Below are positions 29,169 to 38,334 of a DNA stretch of 64,000 nt, one piece after another (position 1 is the first letter of the stretch; each line of letters opens with the position of its first letter). The stretch covers positions 1 to 64,000 of the forward strand of contig JANBQS010000010.1 of assembly GCA_027577415.1 (NCBI GenBank), in the 5' to 3' direction. This DNA is from Coemansia sp. RSA 922 (Eukaryota > Kickxellomycota > Kickxellomycetes > Kickxellales > Kickxellaceae). Position numbers and translations under genes: made by a program. Under the pieces are notes generated by a model. It did no database searches, was not told the DNA's origin, and saw only the letters and a list, made by a program, of their open reading frames with translations.

Positions 29169-29310
29169 ACAGGGTATCCAGCTGGCTTGGATGCTCTGCA
29201 CTTTTTTTTTTTATTCCCCTTTCGATTGATATAGGTAATATAGGTGTTTAATGGGAAAAACATTTGGGGGATGAGCTACTCTATATAACCACACTGTTTA
29301 GGGGGGCGGT

Positions 29311-29541
29311 TTACTTGGCCTTACTTGTCTTCTTATCGTCGCTCTTGTTCCTAGTGTGCTTGTCCTGCTTGGGGTTTATTTCTGGCTTGGTGTTCATGTC
29401 GGCCTTGTCCTTATGGTCGCCCTTGGTGGGCTTGGGCGTGTCCTTTGGCATATCCTTCGGCATATCCTTGGACTTGTCGTTCTTCATGCCCTCCTTGGCG
29501 CGGTTGTCGTTCGTGGTACCCTGCTGTTTGGACTTGGACAT
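29311..29541 (-). CDS. Small lysine-rich hydrophilic protein (LEA/conidiation-like)
   Basis: 76 residues, almost all polar: MSKSKQQGTTNDNRAKEG, then short repeats of K(D)MPKD type. It is predicted disordered, with no signal peptide. The composition recalls hydrophilin/LEA-type or short fungal stress proteins. Two CACGTG-type E-boxes (29749-29755 region and 29769-29776 region) lie ~210-230 bp upstream of its start and are shared with the divergent VanZ-like gene. Function is inference. Confidence 0.5.
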   Translation of the reverse strand: MSKSKQQGTTNDNRAKEGMKNDKSKDMPKDMPKDTPKPTKGDHKDKADMNTKPEINPKQDKHTRNKSDDKKTSKAK

Positions 29542-29881
29542 TGTTTGTTTGCTTGTTGGTTGGAGAGAAGAATAAGAGCGCTTGTTAGAGATATTGGTTG
29601 ATGATGTTCTGTTGGAGATGTTTTTTTTGGTGGCTGGATATGTCTCCTTTTATGCTCTGGCGTTTATACTCTATTGCGTTGTAGACTGGTAGATGACACA
29701 TGTATCGAGTGAGAAGATATGTTGTGCATATATTCGAGACGTAAGCACACGTGTTAAGTGCTTGCAGTAAAGCAACACGTGACATGCGCCAAACGCGGCT
29801 GGTTTCAGGGGGGGATATGGCTACAAAATCATGGATTAGAGGACATTAATCATTTGCAACGTGTCTTTATTTATTACATTA

Positions 29882-30307
29882 ATGTCTATGCGGCGAGTGG
29901 TTTTAGCAGTGTCCCTGCTTGCGTGGATGGCACTGATGCTTGTGCAGGGGTTCACGGGGCTAGTGCACCTGGCAGTGTCGGACAAGGTGCAGCATTTTAC
30001 GGAATTCGGCATCCTAAGCGTGTTGGTACTAGGCAACATGAGCTTCGTGTCACGGCGTCGCGTGTGGACTGTGGCGACTATGGCGGCGGCCTGTGTGGTG
30101 AGCGAATTAATGCAGGCGTGGGTTGCGCAGGGGCGCAGCTTTCAGTGGGCTGATGTGGCGGCCAATTATCTAGGGTCGGCTACTTTTCTAATGGTGGCGT
30201 GGGTGGCGGAGAAACGGACTATAGCTTGGACACAAGTGCCGGATGAGGGTAGTGACGATGAACTGGACGTCGAGTTGGACGAGATTGTAGTCGTAGGGAG
30301 AATGTAA
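29882..30307 (+). CDS. VanZ-like small membrane protein
   Basis: 141 residues from ATG 29882 (MSMRRVVLAVSLLAW); the frame extends seven codons upstream only through a GTG. It has about four hydrophobic segments and the VanZ-like signature SDKVQHFTEFGILSVLV, followed by SELMQAW and FQWADVAANYLGS, which match the E.Q...R..D..AN..G pattern of that family. The C-terminus is acidic (DELDVELDEIVVV). The family is of unknown function in fungi. Confidence 0.68.
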   Translation: MSMRRVVLAVSLLAWMALMLVQGFTGLVHLAVSDKVQHFTEFGILSVLVLGNMSFVSRRRVWTVATMAAACVVSELMQAWVAQGRSFQWADVAANYLGSATFLMVAWVAEKRTIAWTQVPDEGSDDELDVELDEIVVVGRM

Positions 30308-31046
30308 TTTGGGGGGTTTGTTTTGTGTTTCTTTTTTTAGAGGTTGGTATGACATCAGTGAGGGAGGTTCTTTTTTCGTGTGTGACTTTGGTTTGTTCCG
30401 TGTCATGCCGATCATCTTATTGTGGAATTCTATTTTTAGAAGCTCTTTCTCTCAGGTCCAGCACGGGCAATTTTCCGCCCTAGCATAAATTTCATGTGGG
30501 TACTTTAAAGCACGCACAGGCTTGCTCTTTCTCCTCTCTTCTCACACACTTGCTATTTTTTTCTCTCTGTTTTTTTCTACTCTCTCCTTTGCTTCATCTG
30601 CATTTCACCTCTCACGCTATTATCATCTTTTTTGGCGACCAGAATAGGTATGTCGCATTGTGTTTTGACTGAGAAAAAAAGGATGGGCCATTGGCGTGTG
30701 AATCCACGTGGGTCTTCTTGACTCTCTCTTATCTGTGTTCTCAATGTCATCATGCTTTGGAAAAAATGAGGCGCTCTTCTCTCTCCCCCCTTTCCCGTTT
30801 TTGGCCAAGGGAGCAATTTCCGTTAGCCCACACACGCTCTTGAGGAATAAAGTGGGAGGCGCTTTATTTATGCGTGTCTCTCTACTGCTCCCCCGGGCTT
30901 TTTTTTTTGCTTATCCATTCTCCACACTCTTTTTTCTTTTCTTTTATTTTTTACTAACCGTTCTTTTCTTTTTCTTTTTTTCTTTCATTAGAGTCGATAC
31001 TCAACCACTTGCAATCGTGACACAGCTGCATATCCCGCCCGCTACC
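30308..31046. promoter_or_regulatory. UAP1 upstream region with long pyrimidine tracts
   Basis: No gene. Two pyrimidine-rich stretches (about 30525-30610 and 30890-30990) and a CACGTGG box at 30713 stand before the UAP1 ATG. CT-rich leaders are common before highly expressed fungal genes. The open frame continues upstream of the ATG without a better start. Confidence 0.5.
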
Positions 31047-32540
31047 ATGGTTAGAAGCACACCGACGTTTACTGCCGAGCGGCTCGCAGCGCTCCAAAAG
31101 AGCTATAATGAGGCCGGCCAGGACCACGTGTTCAAATTCTTTGGCGACCTTGACGACGAGGAGGCGGCTGTGCTGTTTGAGCAGCTCGATGGGATTCAGG
31201 TTGAGCGGTGCAACGAGTTCTTTGACCGCACCGTGCGCAACCCGGCGGCCGTTGAGGGCGGCGACAAGATCGCACCTCTGGCGTCTGGCTCGTTTGCGTC
31301 GACGCTGGACGGCAGCGCATCGGCTGACGACATCGCGGCGTGGAACGACGAAGGCATGCGCTTGATTCGCGCAAACAAGGTGGCCGTCATCCTGCTGGCC
31401 GGCGGGCAAGGCACAAGGCTGGGCTCGTCTGAGCCCAAGGGCTGCTACGACATCGGGCTGCCCTCTGGCAAGAGCCTGTTTGAGATCCAGGCCGAGCGCA
31501 TCCGCCGGCTGCAGCAGATCGCCGCTGCCGAGGATGGCACTGCAGCGACGATCCCCTGGCTGGTGATGACGTCGGGGCCCACTAGCGTTGCTACTCAGAA
31601 AAAGTTTGCCGACAGCAACTACTTTGGGCTCAACTCTGACGACGTCTTTTTCTTCAACCAGGGCGTCCTGCCGTGCTTTGACCTTGATGGCAAGTTTATG
31701 CTTGAGCAGCCGGGCAAGCTCGCCGTGGCGCCCGATGGCAACGGCGGCATCTACGAGGCCCTGCGTCTGAGCGGCGCCCTCGACTGGCTGCAGGAGCGTG
31801 GGGTCGAGCATGTCCACTCGTACTGTGTCGACAACTGCTTGGTGCGTGTGGCTGACCCTACTTTTATCGGCTACGCTGCGCTGCGTGGCGCCGAGTGCGG
31901 AGCGTTGGTGGTGCCCAAGAAGGCGTGGAACGAGCCCGTGGGCGTCATCTGCCTGCGCAACGAGCGCTACAGCGTGGTCGAGTACTCGGAGATCACCGAG
32001 GAAACCGCCAAGCAGAAGCGCGCCGACACTGAGCAGCTGGCGTACAACGCGGGTAACATCTGCAACCACTACTACTCGCTGGACTTTCTGCGCACCCGCG
32101 TGCCCGACATCGAGGCCAAGCTCGAGCACCACATTGCCAAGAAGAAAATCAAGCACGTTGACCTCGACTCTGGTTCGGTCACCGAGCCGACTAAGCCCAA
32201 TGGTATCAAACTCGAGCGCTTTGTCTTTGACGTCTTCCCCTACGTCGAGCGCATGGCTATCCTCGAGGTCCACCGTCAGGACCAGTTCTCGCCGCTCAAG
32301 AACGCGCCTGGGTCTGGTGTCGATTGCCCTGAGACCTCGCGTAGCGATCTGATTGCCCAGTGTATTCGTTTCGCTGAGGCTGCCGGCGCTACCCTGGAAA
32401 CTTTGCCTGAGGGAAGGGAGCCCAGCTTTGAAATCTCGGCCCTGGTCTCCTATGCCGGAGAGGGACTTGAGAGCCTTAACGGCAAGACTCTGGCTGCTGA
32501 CCAGCTTATCAACAGCCTGGACGATGTTGTCACTGTCTAA
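31047..32540 (+). CDS. UAP1: UDP-N-acetylglucosamine pyrophosphorylase
   Basis: 497 residues from MVRSTPTFTAERL, matching Qri1/UAP1 (~480-520). The nucleotide-binding signature LLAGGQGTRLGSSEPKGCYD lies near residue 120 and IGLPSGKSLFEIQAERI follows. PDGNGGIYEAL, the substrate-binding PxGxGG loop, and the VDNCLVRVADP and ERFVFDVFPYVERM segments are all present. It makes UDP-GlcNAc from GlcNAc-1-phosphate and UTP in the cytosol, for chitin, GPI anchors and N-glycans. High GC3 marks it as a well-expressed housekeeping gene. A longer frame upstream (to 30708) is UTR: it begins at a non-ATG codon and encodes a low-complexity Phe/Leu run from pyrimidine tracts. Confidence 0.96.
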   Translation: MVRSTPTFTAERLAALQKSYNEAGQDHVFKFFGDLDDEEAAVLFEQLDGIQVERCNEFFDRTVRNPAAVEGGDKIAPLASGSFASTLDGSASADDIAAWNDEGMRLIRANKVAVILLAGGQGTRLGSSEPKGCYDIGLPSGKSLFEIQAERIRRLQQIAAAEDGTAATIPWLVMTSGPTSVATQKKFADSNYFGLNSDDVFFFNQGVLPCFDLDGKFMLEQPGKLAVAPDGNGGIYEALRLSGALDWLQERGVEHVHSYCVDNCLVRVADPTFIGYAALRGAECGALVVPKKAWNEPVGVICLRNERYSVVEYSEITEETAKQKRADTEQLAYNAGNICNHYYSLDFLRTRVPDIEAKLEHHIAKKKIKHVDLDSGSVTEPTKPNGIKLERFVFDVFPYVERMAILEVHRQDQFSPLKNAPGSGVDCPETSRSDLIAQCIRFAEAAGATLETLPEGREPSFEISALVSYAGEGLESLNGKTLAADQLINSLDDVVTV

Positions 32541-32791
32541 ACATTCTAATTTTTTTGTTTTTCTGCATTTTATTTTTGCTTTTTCTAAATCATATTCACC
32601 TAGTTGAAAAAATATTACTTTGTGTTTTAACATGCGAGGGATTTTCACTAAATGTCCTAAAAAGGTTTTCGGTTCAAAAAGGGTTGCGAGTACAGACTTG
32701 ACGCATGACATCGACCATGAAGGGATACTGTTGAGCCTTTGCCCATCCTACAGTCACTTCTACTGTCAAAAATCGTAAGAATGGCTCATAA
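32541..32791. other. UAP1 3' region up to the transposon
   Basis: AT-rich, no gene seen. Confidence 0.4.
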
Positions 32792-34090
32792 AGTAAATAC
32801 AGTCAACCTTAGAAAGTCTATGGATTCCCAAAACCTAGAACACCTATGCCCCCCTAGTCCTTGCCTTTTTCAAGATCGCAGACAACAACCACCTTTTGCA
32901 CTCTTACTTCACTTCTATACCTCTCCTATTTATAAATATGCCTCTTAAAAGAATTGACTTCTCACAGAATTCAACCCCAGAATTCCAGGGTGAAATTCAG
33001 TCTCACCTTCGTGTTTTAATTCTTGTCAGTTTCACTCAGAGTCTTTCTTTGGATGATGCTCTCTCTTATATTCATGGCCTAGGACCTGGTGTAAGCGTTT
33101 GTAAGAACACCATTAGATACTGGTATAAGTGCTTTGAACAGGGAGATTTTAACCTCGAAGATCGCCCCAGATCAGGCAGAATTCCTAACTACAATAATGA
33201 CGAGTTGACTGAAATATTTTGCGACGAAATAGTTGAGAACCCTTTGATTGCTTGGGAGGAGCTAGTGATGGTTGGACTCTGCAGTACCGTCAGGGTACAT
33301 CGCATTGTAACTGAGCGGCTTGGGTACAAACGTTGTATGGACCATGTGATACCTCATGTATTGACGCCTGACCAAATCGAAGCAAGGCTCGATTTCTGCC
33401 ACAACTTTATGGACAAGTATACCAACGCTTCTCCACAGACACGCGCCAGCCTTGTGACAGGCAACGAGACCTATATACCATTCCATACACCGCCGATACA
33501 CAGTGAACGTTATGCATTCATAGGACATGACGTGCCCAGGGCTGAATCAGTACGGCCAAGTCATTGGGAAAGTAAGGTCCTATGTACATTCTTTGTGTCG
33601 CAAAAGGGATGTCTCCTTGAGCACTACCTTCGACGTGGAGAGTATATGAATCAGACCATTTTCTGGGAAGTTATTCCGCAAGTCGTTGAAGCTTGGAAGT
33701 CTATAGCTGGGAATGACTATCCTTCAAGAATACACATGCACTTTGACAACGCACAGCCACACAATCGCCCTATGGACATGGACCCACCAGAGTTCCATTT
33801 ACTCAAGGCGCCTCCGTACTCTCCAGATCTGTCACCCTGCGCCTTTTTATTCTTCCCTTGGATGAAAAGCAAGATGCCAAAAGACGTTGAGCCAGAGGAA
33901 GAATTCGTTAAATCTGCTTGGAAAAAAGTGGTCTCTCGTGTCCCACCAGAGTACTATATGACTCTTATTGATGAATGGTTGAAGCGGTGCAGGAAGGTTA
34001 TTGCTGTTGACGGAGAGTATATTTAAAATGGACTTTGGGTTTAGGAATAAATCTTGATCCAAAGACTTCTTTGGGTTGACTATATTTACT
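32792..34090 (+). mobile_element. Mariner-like element with ~34-bp terminal inverted repeats
   Basis: Left repeat at 32792-32825 reads AGTAAATACAGTCAACC and continues to AGTCTATGGAT. The right repeat (34090 back to 34057) reads AGTAAATATAGTCAACC and continues to AGTCTTTGGAT. Six or so mismatches occur in ~34 bp. The probable target TA is at 32798-32799 and 34083-34084, giving a core of ~1.28 kb, the usual mariner size, with a transposase between. The shared AGTAAATA lies outside the TA, so the exact ends are uncertain. The right end is inside the coding sequence of family 1 copy 7. Confidence 0.75.
32938..34026 (+). CDS. Mariner-type transposase, open frame but catalytic residues altered
   Basis: 362 residues from MPLKRIDFSQNS (upstream frame open only through a TTG). 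It has a paired-type helix-turn-helix ending in FEQGDFNLEDRPRSGR, the classic mariner linker, and LTPDQIEARLDFC. The catalytic core is recognisable: VTGNETYI, HMHFDNAQPH and PPYSPDLSPCAFLFF. The usual triad reads GDE, HDNA and PSDYHLF; here the first Asp is N176, the second D270 is kept, and the third is A302, with only 31 residues between positions two and three. Transposition activity is therefore unlikely, yet no stop or frameshift occurs over 363 codons. It could be a recently inactivated copy or a retained DNA-binding protein. Confidence 0.82.
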   Translation: MPLKRIDFSQNSTPEFQGEIQSHLRVLILVSFTQSLSLDDALSYIHGLGPGVSVCKNTIRYWYKCFEQGDFNLEDRPRSGRIPNYNNDELTEIFCDEIVENPLIAWEELVMVGLCSTVRVHRIVTERLGYKRCMDHVIPHVLTPDQIEARLDFCHNFMDKYTNASPQTRASLVTGNETYIPFHTPPIHSERYAFIGHDVPRAESVRPSHWESKVLCTFFVSQKGCLLEHYLRRGEYMNQTIFWEVIPQVVEAWKSIAGNDYPSRIHMHFDNAQPHNRPMDMDPPEFHLLKAPPYSPDLSPCAFLFFPWMKSKMPKDVEPEEEFVKSAWKKVVSRVPPEYYMTLIDEWLKRCRKVIAVDGEYI

Positions 34091-34432
34091 AGTATACTGG
34101 CTTGCTAGCCTCTCAAGCATTTCATAGTTGTCACCATATATTTTTCCCCAAGCATCCCAAGCTTCTTCTTTCTCTTCGCTAGTGCCAAAGTATAAAAATA
34201 CGTCTACATTTATATTTTTTTCATTGGCTGTGTAATACCCAGTACCCATGGAGGTATAGTGATTTGTAATAACTGGGAAAGGATTTATTTTTATCTCTGG
34301 CAATACAACTTTAACTTTTTTAGTTAGAGAGTCAACTGCCTCTGCAATAGATTGTCCTTTTCTTTCAACATCTCCAGCAATCTTTGCATTACCTTGAGCA
34401 TCGCAGATAATGGCAAAATAATAATTAGGCAT
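33998..34432 (-). CDS. Family 1 small protein, copy 7, with transposon-derived C-terminus
   Basis: 144 residues, longer than other copies (117-128). MPNYYFAIICDAQGN is the N-terminus; AEAVDSLTKK, NVDVFLYFGTSEEKEEAW and YEMLERLASQYTSKY are family landmarks almost identical in kind to copies 9 and 10. From S115 the codons lie in the right terminal repeat of the mariner-like element, so the last ~30 residues (QPKEVFGSRFIPKPK onward, ending RQQQ) are element-encoded. The stop at 33998 overlaps the antisense end of the transposase gene by 29 bp. A TATA box (CTATAAAAAAACG) lies ~100 bp upstream of the ATG. Confidence 0.72.
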   Translation of the reverse strand: MPNYYFAIICDAQGNAKIAGDVERKGQSIAEAVDSLTKKVKVVLPEIKINPFPVITNHYTSMGTGYYTANEKNINVDVFLYFGTSEEKEEAWDAWGKIYGDNYEMLERLASQYTSKYSQPKEVFGSRFIPKPKVHFKYTLRQQQ

Positions 34433-35186
34433 GGCTAGATTGGACTAGAAAATAATATTATGAGAAAAATGTGTTGTTATTGATGGCTATTGTGAAAGTG
34501 GTGAACGGTTGCAGAGGCTCGTTTTTTTATAGCAAAGAGAAAACAAAGCCCTCCCCCCTGTTCTCTGCTGGAAGAAGCCAAAAAGGGGGGACACTGTACT
34601 GTTTAGCGATTGTTTTCAGAGAAAGCTAATGAGCGAATAATGATGTCATTATTCTCTTCTTTTCTTTGCGTGAATAAAAGCACATCATAGGCAGGCATTC
34701 AAGTAGAAGTCTCTAGCTTTTGTGCTTCCTATTTTAAGCTGCTTGCTGTGTGCATTTTTGTCATTTCACGTCATCGACTGTGAATGAGCAAAAAAGACGT
34801 CACCAGTTTTTTTGTACCCTTTGTATCTTTGAAACATGCAACAAAAAGGAATGCTTGCAATTTTGCGTCAGAGCTGGTAATGGCCCCTCTGTGGACACCT
34901 GGTTTTCCTTCATTTTTGGCCTTTTGCTCAACACCCCCTCCTGCTCCTGGGCACGCTTTTTTCCCTCAATGTAGCTGCTGAACACAGTATTGCTTCACTT
35001 TTCTTGTTGATGGGGGTTCACATGTTTTTTCCGAAGTAATAGATTGTTTATTGACGTCAGCTATAGAAGAAACCAACAAACAACAAGGTATCGTCTCCAC
35101 TACATGCCTAAGAAACAGCACAAGCACATGTTTAAGCACATTTTCTAGTCAAGTGCTTAAAGCTGTGAGACAAACACTGTTGTATT
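34433..35186. other. Upstream region of copy 7
   Basis: Contains the TATA core promoter and degenerate regulatory units: TGATGTCATTA near 34643, CACATCATAGGCAGGCATTC near 34680 and GACGTCACCAG near 34795. No gene is seen. Confidence 0.5.
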
Positions 35187-35549
35187 TTAATCGTCGTACT
35201 TCCCCAAAGTGTCAGGATATTGGCATGCCAGGCCCTGAACAAAGGACAATAGATCCCAGTTCTCTTTATTATCAATCCCAACAGTGTCCTGTTCTTCCTT
35301 AGCCCCAAAGAACAAAAAAACGTCTGTTCTTGTACATGTCTCATATTTTTCATAATCAGCAATGCTTGTCATATTATTACCAATAATAACTAAGGGGTCC
35401 GAGATTTGTTTTTTGGCTTTTTTGTTTAGGAAAGAAATAACCTCCTCAGTAATTTTTCCTTCAGTTCTTTCCTTAAATCCACTGATCGTTGGCGCTCCTA
35501 AATCTTCCGTATTAGCATAATAATAGTACTTCAGGGCGGGAATAGCTAT
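35187..35549 (-). pseudogene. Family 1 small-protein gene, copy 8, start codon lost
   Basis: The frame from 35549 reads ATA GCT ATT CCC, that is x-A-I-P followed by ALKYYYYANTEDLG. This matches the family start M-x-I-P-I-x-P-x-YYYYAV except that the ATG is ATA. The rest is intact: ITEEVISFLNKK, DPLVIIGNNM, DVFLFFGAKEEQD, and FVQGLACQY near the end. There is no in-frame ATG in the leader; the first internal Met would give only 61 residues. It may be a pseudogene by start loss or use a non-AUG start. Promoter: GATATTTAAAGCGAGC near 35620. Confidence 0.68.
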
Positions 35550-36261
35550 GGTGAGAGAACAAAAATACCAATTTGCTTGAGGTTAGGTGGATGGTTTGAA
35601 AGCCGAAAAATGGAGGCAGGTGCTCGCTTTAAATATCAAAGAGACAAGAATTCGCCTCTGGTTTGCTGCCGAGCAAGGCAATGGTAAGTAAAAAAAATTG
35701 CTGTGCTGTTTAACAAATTTTCTTTCAGTGAATGCAAAAAGAATATTTTTTTGGGGAGGGCAATTCACTTGCTGCCTTTGTTTTAAAGAACATTCGTCAT
35801 TGGCGTAGGATTGCACAATATATCTGAGATGGAGTGTTTCTGTTTTAGCAGCCATTGTGTCTTGATTTTTGCTCCTCTTTCTTTGCCATCAAACGCGGAA
35901 GAGCAACAAAATGACATCATTATTCTTCGTTTTTATTTCTCCAAAGAACGTGCAGCAGGATGTGAACCTTTGAATTTGCCTCAAAGCTAGCTAAGGTTCA
36001 CTCTTAAGATTTTACACTGCTCCTAGGGGTGTTCGCCATTGCTGAATTTCAACTGTGACTATATTATTTGCCATCATTTATTTTCTTCACCCGTATTTAA
36101 AAACAAATGGCATTTGCCACACCAGCTTTTGCTGGTTATTGGCTAATGTCGACACTTCTTTCTTAGGTTGTCAGCTTTTGTCCGCTCCATAGAGCCAGAA
36201 ATCATGTCAGCACAAAATATTGAAACAAAGTACTTTAAATATTTTTTTTGCTAGAATGGCA
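35550..36261. other. Upstream region of copy 8
   Basis: Carries regulatory-unit traces: CCTTTGTTTTAAAGAACATTCGTCATTGG near 35780 and TGACATCATTA near 35910. Then TTTGCCTCAAAGCTAGC near 35980 and GTGTTCGCC near 36033 resemble 6260-6340. No gene is seen. Confidence 0.5.
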
Positions 36262-36672
36262 CTAGTTCTTGGACTGAGCGCGTCCTGTCATTGACAGCGT
36301 TTTCATAGTCAAAGTTTCTGGAGCTGCATTTAATTTATGCTTCTTTGAAGGACCCATGCTCTTCTTTGCCCCAACTGCTGTGGTAGTTTCAGTTGCACTC
36401 AATGCCACAAGTGCTTCTCTTCTGTGCCGTTCCATTAAGGCCAGTAATGCTGGCACTCTCTCAGCCACATATCCATTGCGCCAGACGAGTGGGTCATGCA
36501 GGACTAGTGGGTCGCATGGGTTGTATGGGTTGCGTCTTCCAAGCTTGACTAGAGACCCAGGGCACCTTGGGTCCAGAAACAAAAGTTCATGCATTTCCAC
36601 CATCAGGCAACGCAATTGCCCAGGAGCCATCCTTTCTGTGATTTCAAAGTAGAAACGCTCGGCAGTGTCCAT
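36262..36672 (-). CDS. Unrecognised 136-residue protein
   Basis: From ATG 36672: MDTAERFYFEITERMAPGQL. A middle rich in Cys/Pro/His reads PRCPGSLVKLGRRNPYNP, then CDPLVLHDPLVWRNGYVAERV and a helix VPALLALMERHRREALVAL. The tail is basic and Thr/Ser/Lys-rich (KKSMGPSKKHK), suggesting nuclear location. No zinc-finger spacing or known domain is evident. A TATA box (CTATATAACC, 36751-36760) lies ~85 bp upstream of the ATG, the same spacing as in family 1. Its promoter DNA is partly repeated at 52583-52800 without the gene. Coding status is supported mainly by length and promoter. Confidence 0.45.
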   Translation of the reverse strand: MDTAERFYFEITERMAPGQLRCLMVEMHELLFLDPRCPGSLVKLGRRNPYNPCDPLVLHDPLVWRNGYVAERVPALLALMERHRREALVALSATETTTAVGAKKSMGPSKKHKLNAAPETLTMKTLSMTGRAQSKN

Positions 36673-36719
36673 GTGGAAGCACTTTTGTTTGGCGGCAATG
36701 ACCAGGTCTGATGAATTCA

Positions 36720-36870
36720 AGGATCCTATCCTGGTTTGCCAGGCGCCTATTGGTTATATAGCCTCGTTGCTGCTCATTTCCACAACTGCAGGCGTGTGGT
36801 GGCTTTTGGCCTAGCCATTGTGCGATTGTGCACTACACTGCTTGTGGTGGGAGAGGGCTGTCTGTCTGCG
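36720..36870. repeat. Upstream repeat, copy 1 (partner 52583-52800)
   Basis: Shares GATCCTATCCTGG(T)TTGCCA, GGTT(A/G)TATAGCCTC and GTGG(C/G)AGAGGG(C/T)TG-type strings with 52583-52800. It contains the TATA region of the 36262 gene. Confidence 0.5.
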
Positions 36871-37649
36871 TTGTCTATGCAGACAACACACTTAGGACTA
36901 GTCCTTATAAAAGATTCCTATCCACTTGTGAACTTGGCCGAGTACCTTTTATGGACCTTTGTAGTCTCTTGTAGATTTTTACGCCCTATACAAGGACTGG
37001 TGCTCTAGTCAATATCCGCTGGTTGACTTATTGGCCCACAAGCCATTGCATGTGGTCCACCTTAAACATTGTCGCAACATGTGTGCAACCTTTCTTTTAC
37101 AATGTTTTACATGGATGGGTCTTATTACCAGGCCCTTTTAGACAGGTGATTGATTTGGCAATCTCCAGAATAATGAAGTAGTCTGAGATATCATGTCGCA
37201 TGAATACAATGGAGATCAGATCAATGATGTGATATCAAAGTGTAAGTATCCAAAACACACATCTTACTTTGAATCCTTTTGGTATTTAAACCCCTGCCCC
37301 ACCCTTCATCCATGGAGTTTGGCAAGCCTACTTTCTTCGTTACCTCTATAATTTTATTTACTTGTATTCATTCAACACACTAGGTAAATATGCTGCATCT
37401 GGCTGTCACCGATATACCAGAATAAGCACTACCCCCAGTCACAATGTCAGCTGTATTGTCCCAATTTGTCAATATACCTTTCTTGACTGTCCCTTGTTTA
37501 ATGCAAATGGACTTTTTGTTGATGCTGTAAAGGAGGACGTGTGTCAAGTAGAAGTCAGTGTTGTGTAGTCATTGTGTCAGCTCATGCCTTGATAGTAGCT
37601 TGCATGCCAGTGGCTGCTATAACTGCCTTGCCAATCTTGCTCATCACAA
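36871..37649. other. Spacer, no gene seen
   Basis: Mixed-composition DNA with short frames only. A TTTAAACCCC string near 37290 may be a TATA-like relic. No repeat shared with the rest of the window was found by eye. Confidence 0.35.
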
Positions 37650-38334
37650 TCGCCTATGAACATGACAGTTATCAGTTTCACAATTCCCGATATTGGCAAC
37701 TTTAGCTGCGCCCAGTGGCATATTGAACAGTACACCATGTATTAGATCCGTGTTGTCGTCGAGGTGCAGATTTCCTCAGTGCTGCTGGACTAGCTCAGTG
37801 TGGATACCCGATGGTCCGAATGGGTGGCAATTAGGTAACTCAAGGCCTAGGTTGGCATGTGCGTGTAGCTGTTGTAGCAACTGGCCTTCATCTTGTGCTA
37901 GAACTTGTCGACCATCCAATTCGAATGGCCAGTAGTCCTTTATCAGGAGCTGTGGATGCTCCATAGCCTCGGGGTTTGTGGACGCTTTGTACTGTCTTAT
38001 GCAGTCTCCAGTTAGCTTGTCGGAGTTAAGATTGTGGTTATTGCTGTAATACTACTCGTTGTCCACCATTAATTTGTAGTACATGCCCGGGAAATTCTCT
38101 TCAACCCTTGGTTAGAGGTGGTGGACAACCGTGGAGTCCAAGCCTGTCATATCCAATGGGCAGATAGACCACTGACGATAAATTCTGTAAACCGTCTGTG
38201 CCCATGAGGAGTTGTGACATCTGCCCCTTTAGATAAAAACACACCATTTGATACAACATGGGCAACGTATACGGTTCTACTGCATATAAGCACTTGACAT
38301 GTGAACCATTGCTGCTAACAAAAAAACCAATCAA
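37650..38334 (-). pseudogene. FunK1-type fungal protein kinase relic
   Basis: Minus-strand pieces in order: SSNGSHVKCLYAVEPYTLPM, VYLPIGYDRLGLHGCPPP, YYKLMVDNE then a TAG, DKLTGDCIRQYKAST, EHPQLLIKDYWPFELDGRQV, and after another stop DDNTDLIHGVLF. The order (YDRLGL..., a degenerate GxG loop before RxYKA, then LIKDxW as the ATP-lysine strand, and a DDxxxxxHG segment) is that of fungal FunK1 kinases. There is at least one frameshift near 38100 and two stops, so it is dead. The catalytic loop is not present. Confidence 0.5.

Noticed and set aside
30954..32711. 585-codon minus-strand frame opposite UAP1
   Set aside because: Antisense shadow of a GC-rich conserved gene.
33998..34026. Overlap of transposase and family 1 copy 7 as a sign of an anti-transposon regulator
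   Set aside because: Simpler explanation: the element inserted into the end of the gene and the frame ran into it.
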